NCBI GenBank assembly: GCA_010093485.1
Contig: MU001505.1
Coordinates: 1,267,375 to 1,331,374, forward strand
Direction: 5' to 3'
From: Karstenula rhodostoma CBS 690.94
Taxonomy: Eukaryota; Ascomycota; Dothideomycetes; Pleosporales; Didymosphaeriaceae
DNA length: 64,000 nucleotides
The notes beneath the pieces were generated by a model. The model worked only from the letters and a program-made list of their open reading frames with translations. It was not told where the DNA came from and made no database searches. The position numbers were made by a program, and so were the translations under genes. This document shows positions 33,341-47,689 of the stretch, one piece after another (the first letter of the stretch is position 1; the number at the start of each line of letters is the position of its first letter).

Positions 33341-34010
33341 CCTATACTATTTATATAATAAAAGTATATATAAGCGTATATAAGTATATATAAATATATA
33401 TAAAGTTAGTAATAACTTTTTAGTAATCTATTTTTAATACTTAGTAACCTATTTATATATTTAGTAATCTATTATTAAAAAAAACTAAAAGTTAATAGGT
33501 ATATTTCTTAAGAAAATACTAGTAGTATAATTATAAATAGACTTTTATTAAATAACTTTAGATATTAACTAAAGTAAAAGTTATAAAAGGAAAATAAAAA
33601 GTAAAGAGTAAATTAAATAAAAAAAGAACTAGTATATATAGATTATTTTAGTTTAATATATATTTAAATTAGTCTATTATCCCCCTATATAGGCCTAATA
33701 CCCCCTAAAGTTAACTAAATATTCTTTTAAACCTATTTAAAGAATTTTACTACTTTAGTAACTACTAGTAATACCTATTTTAATATATTATAAAAAGTTT
33801 TTTAGGAGAGTTATATAAATATATATATTTATACGTATTTATACCTATACTATCTAGAGTATATAGGTATATATAGGTATATATAGATATATATAGATAT
33901 AATTAATATATATAAATATATACTAACTATATAAATATATATAACTATATATAACTATATACTAACTATATAAATATATATAAGTATATATAAGTATATA
34001 TATATAAATT
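33341..34010. repeat. TATATA(A/G)-type minisatellite stretches
   Basis: Two dense runs of GTATATATAA/AACTATATA-like units, at about 33,341-33,405 and 33,855-34,010, with 10- to 12-bp spacing. Directly visible; probably expanded within already AT-rich DNA. Confidence 0.75.
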
Positions 34011-34850
34011 TCTATAGTTCTTTATAATACTAATATATATAATAATTTAGTATAATTTACTATAATTACTATAGAAATTATAAAGTCTACTAGCCTTTAA
34101 TTAATTAATTTCTACTAGTATATTTTAATACTATACCTTAATATTATTAACTCTTTATTTTAATATTAGTTTAAATTATTATAGTTTATTATATATATTT
34201 TATTTATAATATATATTTCTATCTTAAAATAACTTTTATTATTAATACTTATATTTTTACTTATATTATAATCTCTTTACTTTATATTTTAGTCTAGTAC
34301 TATTCTTTACTACTTATACTAGTTACTATACTATTATTCTTTTTAAGAATATTTATATTTATAGTATCTTTTATAATAATCTTATTAGTTTTCTTTAAAA
34401 ATTACTTATATTCTATTATATATATATCTACCTAGCTATTTATATTATAAAATAGTAAAGTAATTACTTTTAGCTCTTTCTATTCTATATATATAGGTTT
34501 TTAAATAAATTATTTAAACTTTTTAATCTTTAGTAGTAGTAAATTAATAAGTATAATATTTACTCTTACTAAGTTAATACCCTTAGTATATAAGTTAGTA
34601 TTAGATATAATAATCTTTAGTATACTATCTAAATTATTAAATATATTAATTATAATCTATAGTCTAGATTCTAATCTAGGCCTATAGAACTATATAGTAT
34701 ACTTATAATAGGAGAGAGCTTTTTATCCTTTTTTAATATTTATTTTATATATTTTTATACTTTTTTAATTATTAGTATAATACTAACTAATAGTTATTTA
34801 AATACTAATTCTTCTATTTATTTATATTTACTAATATCTTTAACTTTTAT

Positions 34851-34880
34851 TTATAGCTTATAGCTTATAGCTTATAGCTT
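34851..34880. repeat. (TTATAGC)4 microsatellite
   Basis: Four perfect 7-bp units read directly. Confidence 0.9.
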
Positions 34881-35711
34881 AGTATATTACCCTATTACTA
34901 TTAATATTAATATTACCTACTTATTATTTCCCGCCTATTATTACTATTAATATTATCTACTATTTTTTACTTTACCTATTATAGGGTAGTTATTACTATT
35001 TCTATATTTATTAACTATATAGGCTTTTTTAACTTTTTAATTATAATTACCTTTACTATAAAGTCTAGCTCCTTTTAGTTTTTAAAAACTATTATAATTA
35101 TTTCTTATTATTTATATATAAAGTTTTTATTCTTAGTTAACTACTATAGTATTATCTCTATTTAGATTAGTAACGTTATATTAGTAATACTATATATATA
35201 TATAAGAATCTTACTAATAGACTCTATAATTATATAGTTTATAACTATAACTTATAATATTTATATACTAGATTAATTATTATACTAATAGAGGTTAACT
35301 TACTAGATAATATATTAGATTTTATAATATATATAATTAGATATATCTAGGTTACTAATAAACTTATTACTAGTATATACTATATTATATTTATTACTAA
35401 AGATTAGTTATTTATTATTATTAGCTATTTTAATAGAATAGGATATAGTATAGATTTTTTTCTATAAGAGCTAGTCTTTATATATAATACTATAAGTTAT
35501 TTATTACTAGTAGATAACCTCTTTTTTATATTCTTTTTTAAATTATAATATTATTAATATTTTATAATATTTTTAATACTTTATAACTTCTCTATAATTA
35601 TATATTAGATATTAGTAAATAAGGAGTATACTACCCTATTAGTATTATATAATATTATAGTATTATAGTATTACTATATTATATAATATATATAGGTAGA
35701 TTAATACTTAG

Positions 35712-35870
35712 TTAATTAAGTTTAATATTATAGGCGCCCTTTTTTCTCTCTTATTATAAATAGTACTATCCTTTAGAGCTATTTAATAGAACTATATAAT
35801 ACCTCTAGATATTTTTTTATTACTAGATAGTTATAATAGTAACTTTATATTAAAAAAAAAAAAAAAAAAA
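35712..35870 (+). mobile_element. Poly-A retroposon, older copy
   Basis: Shares its whole left part with the element at 44,522: the TATAGGCGCCCTT core, a TTTCTCTCTTAT stretch, CTTTAGAG, and a poly-A run (35,852-35,870). Differences from the other copy are almost all C-to-T or G-to-A. The upstream limit and target duplication are not clear. Poly-A ending implies LINE-machinery mobilisation; no coding capacity visible. Confidence 0.65.
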
Positions 35871-37283
35871 TAAAAAAAACTATAATCTACTATACTAAAA
35901 ATATAAGACTACTATAAATAAATATAATATTTATTTTACTATCTATAGTTTATTCTATAAAGTAAAGTTTAATAGTTATATTTACTATACTATATAGTAA
36001 ATTCTAGATACCCTATTATTATTAATATAATAATTTATAATAATATATAATATACTTATAATAGTATAAAAGAGGACTATAATAAGTATTTTAGTTCTAA
36101 ATAATATTTTATTTTAGTAAGACTTCTTATTAGGGCTAAATTCTAACTATTAGCTTTTTATAGTCCTTTCTACTTTATAGATATACTTTTTAATCTAGAT
36201 CTATTTTATATTACCCTTAACTACTTTATTAAAATATATAAAGAGTAGGGAAGCTTAGATATTCTTATAAACTAAATTAAAATTATTAATATAAATATTA
36301 ATATTATATTCTTTATAGAATTATACTAGTAATAGTAAAGTATTTATAATATAGAGGTTATAATAGAATTTTAGTATATTAATATTAATAACCTTATTTT
36401 ATTTTACTATAATATAGTCCTTTTATTTTTTCTATACTATTTAAACTATATTTTAAAGTACTCTTCTATTTACTATATTATATTTAATAGGTATATTCTA
36501 CTAGATAAAATTAATATTAATAGTCTATAGTAAAAACTTTCTATTAAGTCTTTTTATAAACTTATTATATTTAATAAGTAAAGTCTATATAATATTAGCT
36601 ATTATTTTACTATATTTAATAAACTTAGGGTTCTAAAATATATTATATATTTAGCCTATTTTCTTTATATTATAAGTTACTTATATATTACCTTTTTAAA
36701 TTATATTAAATATTATAAATAGTTTTTTATAAGGATATAGTAGTACTTTTTACTTTATAAACTTCTAAGTACTAATAGTCTTTTACTTAGCTATACTATA
36801 TTTATAGGTAAAGTACTAAAGAATACTAATATACTTTACCCTATATATTTTATTTAGAAAGTTATTTATATTACTAAGTTACTAAAACTTCTAAGGTATA
36901 AAATAGGAAAAATAGTTTATAAGAATTATAGTACTATTTTTATATATAGTACTTAATATAATTTAATAAATAGCTAGACTAAAGTTATTTTAAACTACCT
37001 TTTAATACTAAAGTTTATATAGAACTTTAAATATTTTAGACTTTATTAAGTAGATATTATAATTTTTATTCTATATAATATTCCCTATATTAATTAGGTT
37101 CTTATTTAGGTTTATATAGTAGTTAGCTATAAGTAAAATAGCCCTAGTCTTTTTAAACCTTTATTATATAATTTATAGTATAAGTAAAATATAGACTATC
37201 TATATTTTTAAACTTAACTTCTAAAATATTATATTATTTAGTATTTTTATTAAGGGGGGACTATACTCTATATAAGTATTTAC

Positions 37284-39047
37284 TTTATATTATATTATAG
37301 AGATTTACTATAAAATAGAGTAATTTAATAAAATAGAGGGGATAAAAAGGTATATTATACTTTACTAATATATAAATAAAGGGGAACTAAAAAAGTAGCT
37401 AAGGTATATCTAGTATCTATATATAGGCTAACTAAAAAGAATATAGTATTAAGCTAGCTAAAATAGTCTTAGTATATATTTATTAATATATAAGAATTCT
37501 AATAATAGAGAGTTATTAATAAATAAAAAAAATAGTTCTTATTATAACTAGAGAAAAATATATATAAGTAGATACTACTACTTATATTACTTTCTCTATT
37601 TTATACTTTATTAGTTATTAATAGTATATATATAAAATAGCTATAATTAATATACTATAAATCCTCTTTAATAGTATAATACTTATATAATATTTTAAAT
37701 TTACTAGTATATTATCTATATACTAGAATTACCTTATTTAGTAATAGTAGTAATAATAATAATAATAGTAGATTAGTAATTTATTTATTCTCTATAATTT
37801 TAAGAAGTATAGAAGAAGTAGCCTATAATACTAAATAATACTTCTATAAAATATATTCTACTATTATAATATACTAGAATAATAGTAATAAGCTAAAATA
37901 AATTATTACTAAAATAAAAATTAATAAAAAGGTATATATAGAAATTAGTAATATATTTAAAATATCTTAACTAGATTAGGGGGTAATTAATACTTATAAA
38001 ATAGAGGTAGAAAATAGATAATAGCTAGTATATATATAATAAGAGTTATAGGAAATTAAAACCTATTATAATAAAAAGGTAACTAAGGAGAATAAAAAGT
38101 TTATAATAGAGATAATAAATAAAGTAAGTATTTACTAGATATAAGAGGTTCTATATAATATAGTAAATATATAAATAAAAATAAAGGTAAAGAAATTCTA
38201 AATTCTATTTTAAGTTCTAAGCACGGAGCCTATAGGGTAATATATAAAGAGTAAAGAATAAAGAATAAAAAATAAAAATAGTAATTATATATAGTTAGTA
38301 TTTAATAATAGTAATAGGGGTATATAGTATTTAATTATAAAATACTAAGGGAGCTTAGTATTATATTAATAGTAGAATAAAGTAATAAAAATTATAATAT
38401 AAAATTAACTAGTATTTAGCTATAATTAGTAGCTTTTAATAGATTTTAATAACTAGTTCTAGGGAAAAATAGTAATTAAATAAACTTAACTTAAATAAGT
38501 AAGGATTCTAAATAAATAAATAAAGAGGTAACTAACTAATACTAGTTATTTTATATTATATATATTATAGAGATTTACTATAAGATAGGGTAACTTAATA
38601 AAGTAAAGGGGATAAAAAGACGCGTTATACTTTTACTAATATATAAATAAAGGGGGACTAAAAAAATAACTAAGGTATATCTAGTATCTATATATAGACT
38701 AACTAAAAAGAGTATAGTATAAAACTAACTAAAAAGAAACTAGTAAAAAACTAACTAAAATAGACTTAGTATATATCTACTAATATATAAGAAATCTAAT
38801 AATAGAGAATTAATAAAGTATTAAAAAAAATAGTTTTTATTAAAATTAAAAAAAAAATATATATAGATAAGTACTACTATCTATATTACTTTTACCCTCT
38901 ATTAGTTATTAATAGTACTAGAAATATAATTAAAATAGCTATTATTAGTATACTATAAATTCTATTTAATAATATAATATTATACTTATATAGTACTTTA
39001 GATATACTAATATAATATCTAGTCCTTAGAATTAATTTAACTAAGGC

Positions 39048-39083
<36 letters not shown>

Positions 39084-39925
39084 GGCTATATAGATATTCT
39101 CTACTATACCTCTAAATAGTAATAGAGCTATCTAAAATACTTAGTAATACTCTAAATATATCTATTCTATAATTAGATTTTAGTATAATAGTAATAATAA
39201 AGACGCCTAAAGAATTTATAATAAAGTTAAAATTAATAAAAACCTAATATATATAAATATTAATAGAATATTTAAGCTAAATTATATAGCTTAGTTAGTT
39301 ATTATAAAACTAAAGAGAGTAATAATATAATAGTAATACCTAGTATATATATAATAAAAGCTATAGGAAATTAAAAACTATTATAATAAAGAGATAACTA
39401 AGGAGAATAAAAAGTTTATAGTAGAGATAATAGAAAAGATAAGTATTTACTAGATATAAGAGATTCTATATAGTATAGTAGATATATAAGTAAAAATAAA
39501 AATAATAGTAATAGTAATAATAATAGTAATAGTAATAGTATTAATATTAATATTAGTAAAAAAGTTTTAAGTTCTATTTTAAGTTTTAAGCACGGAGTCT
39601 ATAGAGTAATATATAAAGAGTAAAGAATAAAAAATAAAAAATAGAGATAGTAATTATATAGAATTAGTATTTAATAATAGTAATAGGGGTATATAGTATT
39701 TAATTATAAAATACTAAGTATAGGAACTTAGTATTATATTAATAATAGAATAAGGTAATAAAAATTATAATATAGTTAACTAGTATCTAGCTATAATTAG
39801 TAGCTTTTAATAGACCTTAACTAGTTCTAGAGAAAGATAGTAATTAAATAAACTTAACTTAGCTAAGTAAGAATTCTAAATAAATAAATAAAAAGGTAAT
39901 TAACTAATACTAGCCCCTTTATATT
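37284..39925. repeat. About 1.3-kb element in direct tandem (two copies)
   Basis: Copy A about 37,284-38,553 and copy B about 38,554-39,925. Landmarks recur in order with an offset of 1,271 to 1,370 bp: AAGGTATATCTAGTATCTAT at 37,401 and 38,672; GCACGGAG(C/T)CTATAG at 38,221 and 39,591; GTAATAGGGGTATATAG at 38,311 and 39,680. The first 290 bp or so match, in inverse orientation, the LTR-like piece at 47.7-48.0 kb and fragments at 56.1 and 57.0 kb. This could be a non-autonomous element or a pair of long LTRs; the type is not settled. Confidence 0.7.
39050..39083. repeat. (AAT)n microsatellite
   Basis: About ten AAT units in a row, present in copy B of the 1.3-kb repeat and much shorter in copy A, so it expanded after the duplication. 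Confidence 0.85.
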
Positions 39926-42900
39926 ATATTATAGATTTTTTCTTAAACTTATAAAAATTATATATCTATTTTAGACTTTTATTATTATCTATACTACTAG
40001 CTAAATTATTATACTATAGTTTTATATATATAATAGCTAGCTTATTATTAAAAAACTTTAAAAAGACTATAATATTTACTACTTCTTATAGAAGTAGTAG
40101 TATAAAACTTTTAAGTAAACTATATTATTATAATTATTTATATTTTATATTCTCTTTATTCTATTATATATTCTACTAGTAGTATATTTTAAATTAATTA
40201 TATATAATATATCTTATTAGTTTATATTTAATTATAAAATAAAATAGTAGTATTTTATATTCTACTATAGAGGTCTAGTATAGTAAACTTAGTATACTAT
40301 TTATTTAGTTACTACTAGTATTTATAATTATAAGGAACTAATTATATTCTATTAATATCTTATATATATATATTTAAGAATATAATAAATATAAATAAAA
40401 AAGTAAATATAGATTTTAGCTTAAATAAATACTATTCTAGTTTTTTTATAGATAAGACTTTACTAGAAGGCCCTATTAATATTACTAAATATTAAAGTAT
40501 TATTAAATAATCTAGTATTTTATAATAAAATTTAAAAGATATAAATATAACTTCTCTATACTAGATCTAGATCTATTACTATTATCTTTAAATATTTAAA
40601 TAACTATTTTAGCTAGTACTATTTATTAGTAGACGGATATTTCTACTCTAGATATAAAATCCTATATTAAGGGGAATAAAATTAGTTTATAGGATATTAT
40701 AAATATATTTTTATAAAATATAAATATATTAGCTATTATAAGATATAACTCTATAGTTATTTAAATATATACCTAGCTAAGTTTAGTATTAATAATAATA
40801 TTTATCCTATATATAGTTATTAATATAGTTCTAGTAGGATATAAATTTATAGTAACTTACTATAATATATATCTAAGTTTTTTTAATTATTTTTATATTA
40901 AACTCTATCTAAATTCTATATTTTAGACTTTACTATTAATAAATAGGTTTATTTTATTTACCTCTATAACTATTTTTACTTTATTTATATCTACTAGTAT
41001 TAAATCGTGTAGTAATATTATATATAGTAATAGTAATATTTATAAAGATAAATAGCTTATATTTATTATATAATTATTAAGAATTCGCGAATCTATCCTT
41101 AAGTTATAAGCTAGTATATTAGAGTATAAGCTTAATAACTTATTATTATTATATAAATCTTTAAATAGTTTTTATTATTTTTACTTAGTATCTAAGAAAT
41201 TAATAATAGTAGAGGATAGACTAGATATTATTTTTTATACTAATAGACTAGGGTTATTAGGTATTAGTTTACTATAATTTATACTAAATTTCTATTTATT
41301 AATACTAAGCTTTTACCTTTTTATTCTAGCTATATATTACTATTACTTTTTTAACTACTAGTTTTATTATAATAGTTACTAATAGCTTTATTAGTAAGGC
41401 CTATATTATTTCTAATACTTTATATTTAAATTTTACTATATAGTTTAATAAGAGTCTTATTTAGTAGATTTATTAATATAATATTTAGGAAAGCTATTAT
41501 AATATTCTATTCTAATATTCTATTAGTTAATAGTTACTATACTTTAGTTTATAGTATAGTAGTAGTTCTAATCTTCCTTAGTCTTAAAGTATTAAATAAC
41601 TATATATTAAATTATACTATTTTTAGACCTAATATAATAAAGTTTATATAAATAATATTTTTAAATATATTAAATATAACTAAGGTTAATCTAATTTCTC
41701 TATTTTCTTAACTAGTTATTATAGAAATATAATTATATTAGATAAAAGATAAAAACTAAATAAAGAAAACTTTTAATCTTTTATTATATATTTAGAAGCT
41801 TAGTTTATTTTTACTAAAAGTATATTAGATATTCTAAATATAAGTTAGTAAACTAGTATTAATATAAAGTATATAAAATCTAGTTATACTAGTTATACTA
41901 GTATTTATAGAGATACTAACTAATTCTCTCTATTATATATTTTATAGTAAAGTTAATATATTTTAACTTTAAATTCTTTTTCTATTTATTATATTTATTA
42001 TTAGGTTTTTATATATATTTCTTAAACCTTATACTACTATTATCTAAAATTTTAATATAGTTTTATTATACTAAACCTTTACCTTCTCTTTATTCTAAAG
42101 TACTAAATAAAGATAGTTCTAAAAAACTTTAAACTACTTATCTATTTATAGTTTAATAAGTACTTTATTATATACTATTCTATAAATATCTATTTAAGAA
42201 ATATAACTAAATAATATTAAATTCTTATAAGCCTTATAGAGGGTATACTATACTATTTTATTCTATATATTAATTTATTATTTTTATAGTTAAAGCCTAT
42301 TCCTTATAATACCCTTAGGTATTTATTATAGATAGTCTACTATTATCTATTTATACTACTCTACTATATTTTTAATTTAGACTACTATAGCTAGTTTTTA
42401 TTTTACTATAGCTATAGATACCTATATAGTATATTAAAAATTAGTAGTATTATAAAAATTATATAGTATAAAAGAGAAATATTAGTTTTTTATTATTATT
42501 ACTATATTTTATTTATTATATAAACTTAGCTTAGTAATCTAACTTATTTTAAATTAGTATAGTTATCTATTATAATTATAGGAAGTATACTAGAAAGTAA
42601 TATAATAAAGAATAGTACTAACTATAGGAAATAAAGGATTAGTAGTAAGGTTTAAAAAAAATTAGTTACTAATATTATATAATAATATCCTATAGAAGTC
42701 TAGGGCTAGTAGAATAATAGGGTTATATAATATTATCCTATATAGAATAAATATTCTAGAGATAATAAATATTCTAGGGATAACCCTCTCTATATAAAAT
42801 AATAGAATATTAGAAGAATAGAATAACTAGTATATAATCTAGAAGAATCTTTATATAGTTTCTATTCTTTATAGTTAACTTAAAATATTATTTAGAAGTA

Positions 42901-43284
42901 GTTTATTTTTATACTCTAATTAAAGCTATTTATATATATATAAATACTTAGTCTTCTCTTAGTATTATTATATTATATTCTATTATAATATAGAATTATT
43001 ATCTAATTTTATATTTAGCTTTATTATATTTTATTCTTTAAATAATTCTTAAGGTATAGACTTAGATTAGGTATATAGAAAACCCCTTATAATATTTTAA
43101 CTACTTAAAGGTTTAAATTAATATAGTATTACTAAATATACTTACTAGCTTAGAGGATTCTAAGGTAAATACTATTTTAGATCTAGCTAGTAATCTAGTA
43201 ATTCTTTTAGTAATATAAGCTAAGAAGATAGAATAGTTTAAAATATAACTAGCTATAATTATAGAATAGATTTAAGCTCTTATA

Positions 43285-43990
43285 ACTATAGTAGTATACC
43301 TATTAAAAGTTAACTTTAAAATTCTAGAATTTTATAATAGAGAAATAAAAATTAATTTTAAAATATTCTTAATAAATATAGAGTTATATTATAGGTATAA
43401 CTATAATATATTTAGAAATAACTAAATAAAGATTTTAGTTACTATAATATATATAATAGAATAGGTAGTAGAATAAATATACCTAATTATTAAAGACTTT
43501 CTAGTATATAAAATAAAACTAAAAAGATAGAATAAAGAGACTATAAAGATTTTTATATTCTAAAAAAAATTTAAGAAATAAATTAAAATTATATTTAATA
43601 AGGTAAATAAAGAATAATAAGCTAAATAACTTATTTAATATATTAAATAAATAGAACTAGCTAGTAAATATTTTACTATATTCTAATAGTTATAGACTAA
43701 AATTAATTAGAATAATATTCTATTATAGATAGCCTATTATAATAGCTTAAAGAAGTTAGTTAAAAATAAACTACTCTATTATAAAAAGCCTAATAGTCTA
43801 GAAGCTCTAATTAAACTAGTAGTATAAATTAACTATTAATTATATAAATAATAGCTAGAGAAGAAAGAATTTACTAAACTAGTATTTAGTCTAAAGACTA
43901 ATATATAGAAGTTATATTATAAGTAAAGGAATTATAATAAAGATATAATTATAGAAGATAAGGTCTATAAAAAAAAAAATAAACTTTATA
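43285..43990 (+). mobile_element. Ty3/gypsy gag relic
   Basis: One + strand frame from about 43,285 gives a recognisable retrotransposon Gag: an RILYNREIKINFK-type start, an ELYYRYNYNIF segment, FKKQIKII-like helix, then SKYFTIFQQLQTKIN, LLYYKKPNSLEALIKL and ending in a Lys/Asn-rich tail (Q standing for mutated stop codons). Every interruption is TAA or TAG where Gln, Trp or Arg is expected, and no indel disturbs over 600 bp. The downstream protease and pol part is not clear; a retroposon has inserted at 44,522. Confidence 0.7.
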
Positions 43991-44521
43991 GTAAAAGAAA
44001 TAAAATAATATCTAATAATAATACTTTAAAGATAGGACTTATCTAAATTATAGAAAAAAGAAATACTTTAAAACTAAATATTTTTTTAAGAAGTTCTAGG
44101 GTAAGTAAACTTAAGTAATAAAAATAACTATAATAATATTATAGTCTAGGACTTCTATACTACTATTAAGGGATATTATAAATAATAAGTCTAAAACCTC
44201 TAAACTACTAATAGAAGTCTAGGAAATAACTAATAAAAAGAATATTATAAATTAAATTTTATAAGATTTATACTAGATATATAAAAGTAGTAAGTATTTT
44301 ATATTAGTTTATAACTATAAAATTAGGATTATAGGTATAGATACTAACTAAATATATTACTAAATAAAGAAAAAGTAAAATAGAGTACTAGCTTTAGTAT
44401 AGTAAATTTAAATAAATAATAACTATTTAATAATTATATAGTAATACTATAGATTTACTAAATATAAATACTATAAAAGGGAAAAAAATATAGTAATAAA
44501 AATATTTAGTAAGTTAGGGTA

Positions 44522-44814
44522 GGTTAATCAAGCCTAGCGCTATAGGCGCCCTTCTTTCTCTCTTATCGTGAATAGTACCATCCTTTAGAGCCGTTTAATA
44601 GAACTATATAGTACCTCTAGATCTTTCCTTATTACTAGGTAGTTACAATGGTAGCTTTATATCAAAAAAAAAAAAAAAAAAAAATATAGAGATTAGTTTT
44701 TAAGTTATTACTAGAATTATAATATAATAGATTATTACTACTTTTAATAATATTAATAGTAGTTCTATTAGTAGTATAGTTTATAATAACTATAAAAAAA
44801 AAAAAAAAAAAAAA
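44522..44814 (+). mobile_element. SINE-like poly-A retroposon with 9-bp target duplication
   Basis: A 293-bp insertion bounded by GTTAGGGTA at 44513-44521 and again at 44815-44823. It starts GGTTAATCAAGCCTAGCGC, contains many unmutated C and G (several CpG), has an internal poly-A run at about 44,663-44,684 and ends in a second poly-A of about 20. It has no coding frame. The structure fits a non-autonomous retroposon moved by LINE enzymes. I could not find convincing tRNA A and B boxes, so the SINE label is structural only. An older copy lies at 35,712-35,870. Confidence 0.7.
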
Positions 44815-45665
44815 GTTAGGGTATAAAAAACTATTAAAGGAAAATTATACTATAGAGTTATATTATATATATAGGTATAAGAAGTAGAAAGAATACTATA
44901 ATATTTTAGAATAATACTAATATTACCTATACTACTATCCTATATATTAGAAGTAGAAGTATATAGTAAAATATTAGTCTATAAAATATAATTTAAAAAA
45001 TATTAAAAAGCCTTATAAGTATAGTAATAATACTTATCCCTTATAAAAAAACCTAAACTATATATAATAAGTTTAATAAAAAACTATAACTATATAAAAG
45101 AATATCTAGAATATTTTAGTAAAAAGAAAGAAATTACTAGTAGCTAGTAAAATAAATACTATAAATTTATTAGGTTATTATTTATAATAAACGAAGTAAG
45201 AAAGTAAACTATTATAATAGAGCTTTTATATAACTAGCTAAACCTTAGGGCTATATATTATCTAATTAGAATAGAGGATTTTAGACTTTTTATTAACTAA
45301 AAAAAGGCGTTTTATATATTCTAATTAGTTCTTAAAACACGATATAATAATATTTTTCTAAATACTAATATAACTAATATATTATCTATAACTACTTTAG
45401 CTATAGAATACTAAACTTAACTATATATTTTTAAATATTTATCTAGTATATAATCCTTCTTTAGGTATTAATCTAGCCTAATACTAATTAATACTTTAAA
45501 AACTTAAAACCTCTTTTTTAATTTAATTTAATTTTATCCCTTATTTATTCTTTTACTATAATACTATTATAATACTTAACTTTAACTATACTTCTAGTAG
45601 TTTTATATTATCTCTTTTATTTACTTTAATTTTTTTTAAAATATTCTATACTTATAGAATACTAT

Positions 45666-45951
45666 TATTAGATCCACTATAAATAATAATAGATTACTAT
45701 AAACTATAGATATAGATAGGTTAGTTATATATTATATAATTATATAAATTATTATAGTTAATTATTATTCTAAGTCTAGCTAAGATATACCCTTAAATAG
45801 TACCTTAATACCCTATACTAATTCTAATAGTATAAAATATTCTAGTCTCTCCTTTTATACTTACTACCTACTACTACTAGTAGTTACTATAACTTATTAT
45901 AATAATAAGTATACTATACTATAGGTAATAATATATATATATAATCTAATA
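45666..45951 (-). repeat. Copia 3' LTR
   Basis: 286-bp direct repeat of 51227-51512. Differences between the two LTRs are nearly all transitions (for example GATCCACTAT against GATCTATTAT). Confidence 0.85.
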
Positions 45952-47689
45952 TACCCCTTTAGCTTAGTACCCCTAGACTATCTAAGCTAGATTATAAATA
46001 ATAGCTTAGAATACTTAGTAAAGGTAGTCTTAAATTTCTTTAAATAGTATAGTACTTATTACCTCTTAATTTTCTATATTAACTAATCTAAGCTAGTTAA
46101 GGAAGTCTAGTTATTTATTTACTAGTAGTACCTTTATAAGTCTATTAGTAATTATTTTAGCTAACTTAATATACTTAATAGTAATTATTTCTATAGAGAC
46201 TTCTTATTATAGCTAGTAATTATAGATATTAATATATTAGAGCTTAGTCTAGAGTTTTAATACTTCCTAAGTTACTAAGTAAATTATTTATTAATTATTA
46301 TATTATATTATAATTATAGAGCTAGGTAATATAATTCTAAGCTCCCTTAATAATCTTAAAATATAGATAGCTTCTTTAGCTATCTATAATAGGGCGAGTA
46401 GTTTTACCTTTATTATAGAGGTAGTAATAGTATTTTATTTATTTACCTTCTATATTATTAGGCTATTAAATAACTTAATTATATAGCCCTATAAGCTTTT
46501 CCTATTAATTATATTATTAATAAATAAGGTATCGCTAGTAATCTAGAGGTATAATCTACCTCTAAGCTATAAACCCTTATATTTAGTAGCTAAGAGATAT
46601 AATAATACTTTATTAGTAGTATTTTAATATACTTAGTCTAGGTTTAATAGAAACTAGACTAGTTATAATATAGTAAAAGTAATATCTAGTTATATTATAA
46701 CTACTATAAATAGTAGTAATCTAATCTTTTATTAATACTTATTAATCTTTAATAGTAAGGCTAGACCTTCTTAAGGTTTAAGCTCTATACTAGCTATAGG
46801 TATATTATAGTAGTAATTAGTTTTATCTACTAGTTATTAGATTTTCTTAATATATAAGGTCTATAATAATTATATAAGTTACTAGTTTTATTTTTAAATA
46901 ACCTCTATACTAAGGAACTATTATAGGTTATCTCCTCTAGTTATAGTATATTTTTATTTAAGTAGCTCTACTACTTTAGTTACTACTACCTCCTTTATTT
47001 AATAATAAATAATAATAATATTATCTATATAGAAAAAGATAATAATATTATTCTTAATTATATAGTATAGTTTATATAGAATTATAGTAAAACCTATACT
47101 TTTAAATATTATAGTAAATTCTTTCTACTATAGCTTAGGCGAGATTTAAAGTCTATAGAGGGCCTTTTATAGTTTAAAGGTTATACCTCTCTTTTAATAC
47201 CCTATAGGTATCCTTATATAGACTTCTTAATTAAGTATTATATATATAAATATATTAGTTATATTATATTATTTTAGTTTAAGGTTATACCTAATAGCTA
47301 TTACTATAAGTATATAGAATAATTAATTAGCTAAAGTTATTATATAGGTATCTTATAGAGTAATATCCTTCTACTAATCTCTTTATATAACTAGTTAAAC
47401 CTTATACTTTAGAAATTAATAGTATTTATTAAGTTTATAGGTATATATCTATATATAGTTAAGGATTTAGTAACTTACTTATTTAATTAGTTTCTATAGT
47501 ACTTTTATCTATAAGTTTATTTATTAATAGCTAGCGAGATATTTACGTTTAGCTTCTTAAAATAATTCCCCTATTAGATAATCCTTAAGTCTAGTTTAGA
47601 TTATTAGTAGTAGTAGTAGCTAGCTTTAATAAGGCTTTAATCCTTTTATAAGTATTTATTTTACTTATACTTTATTAAGGTTATAGCCT

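Noticed and set aside
44522..44814. tRNA gene inside the poly-A element
   Set aside because: No cloverleaf and no convincing A or B box could be found in either orientation.
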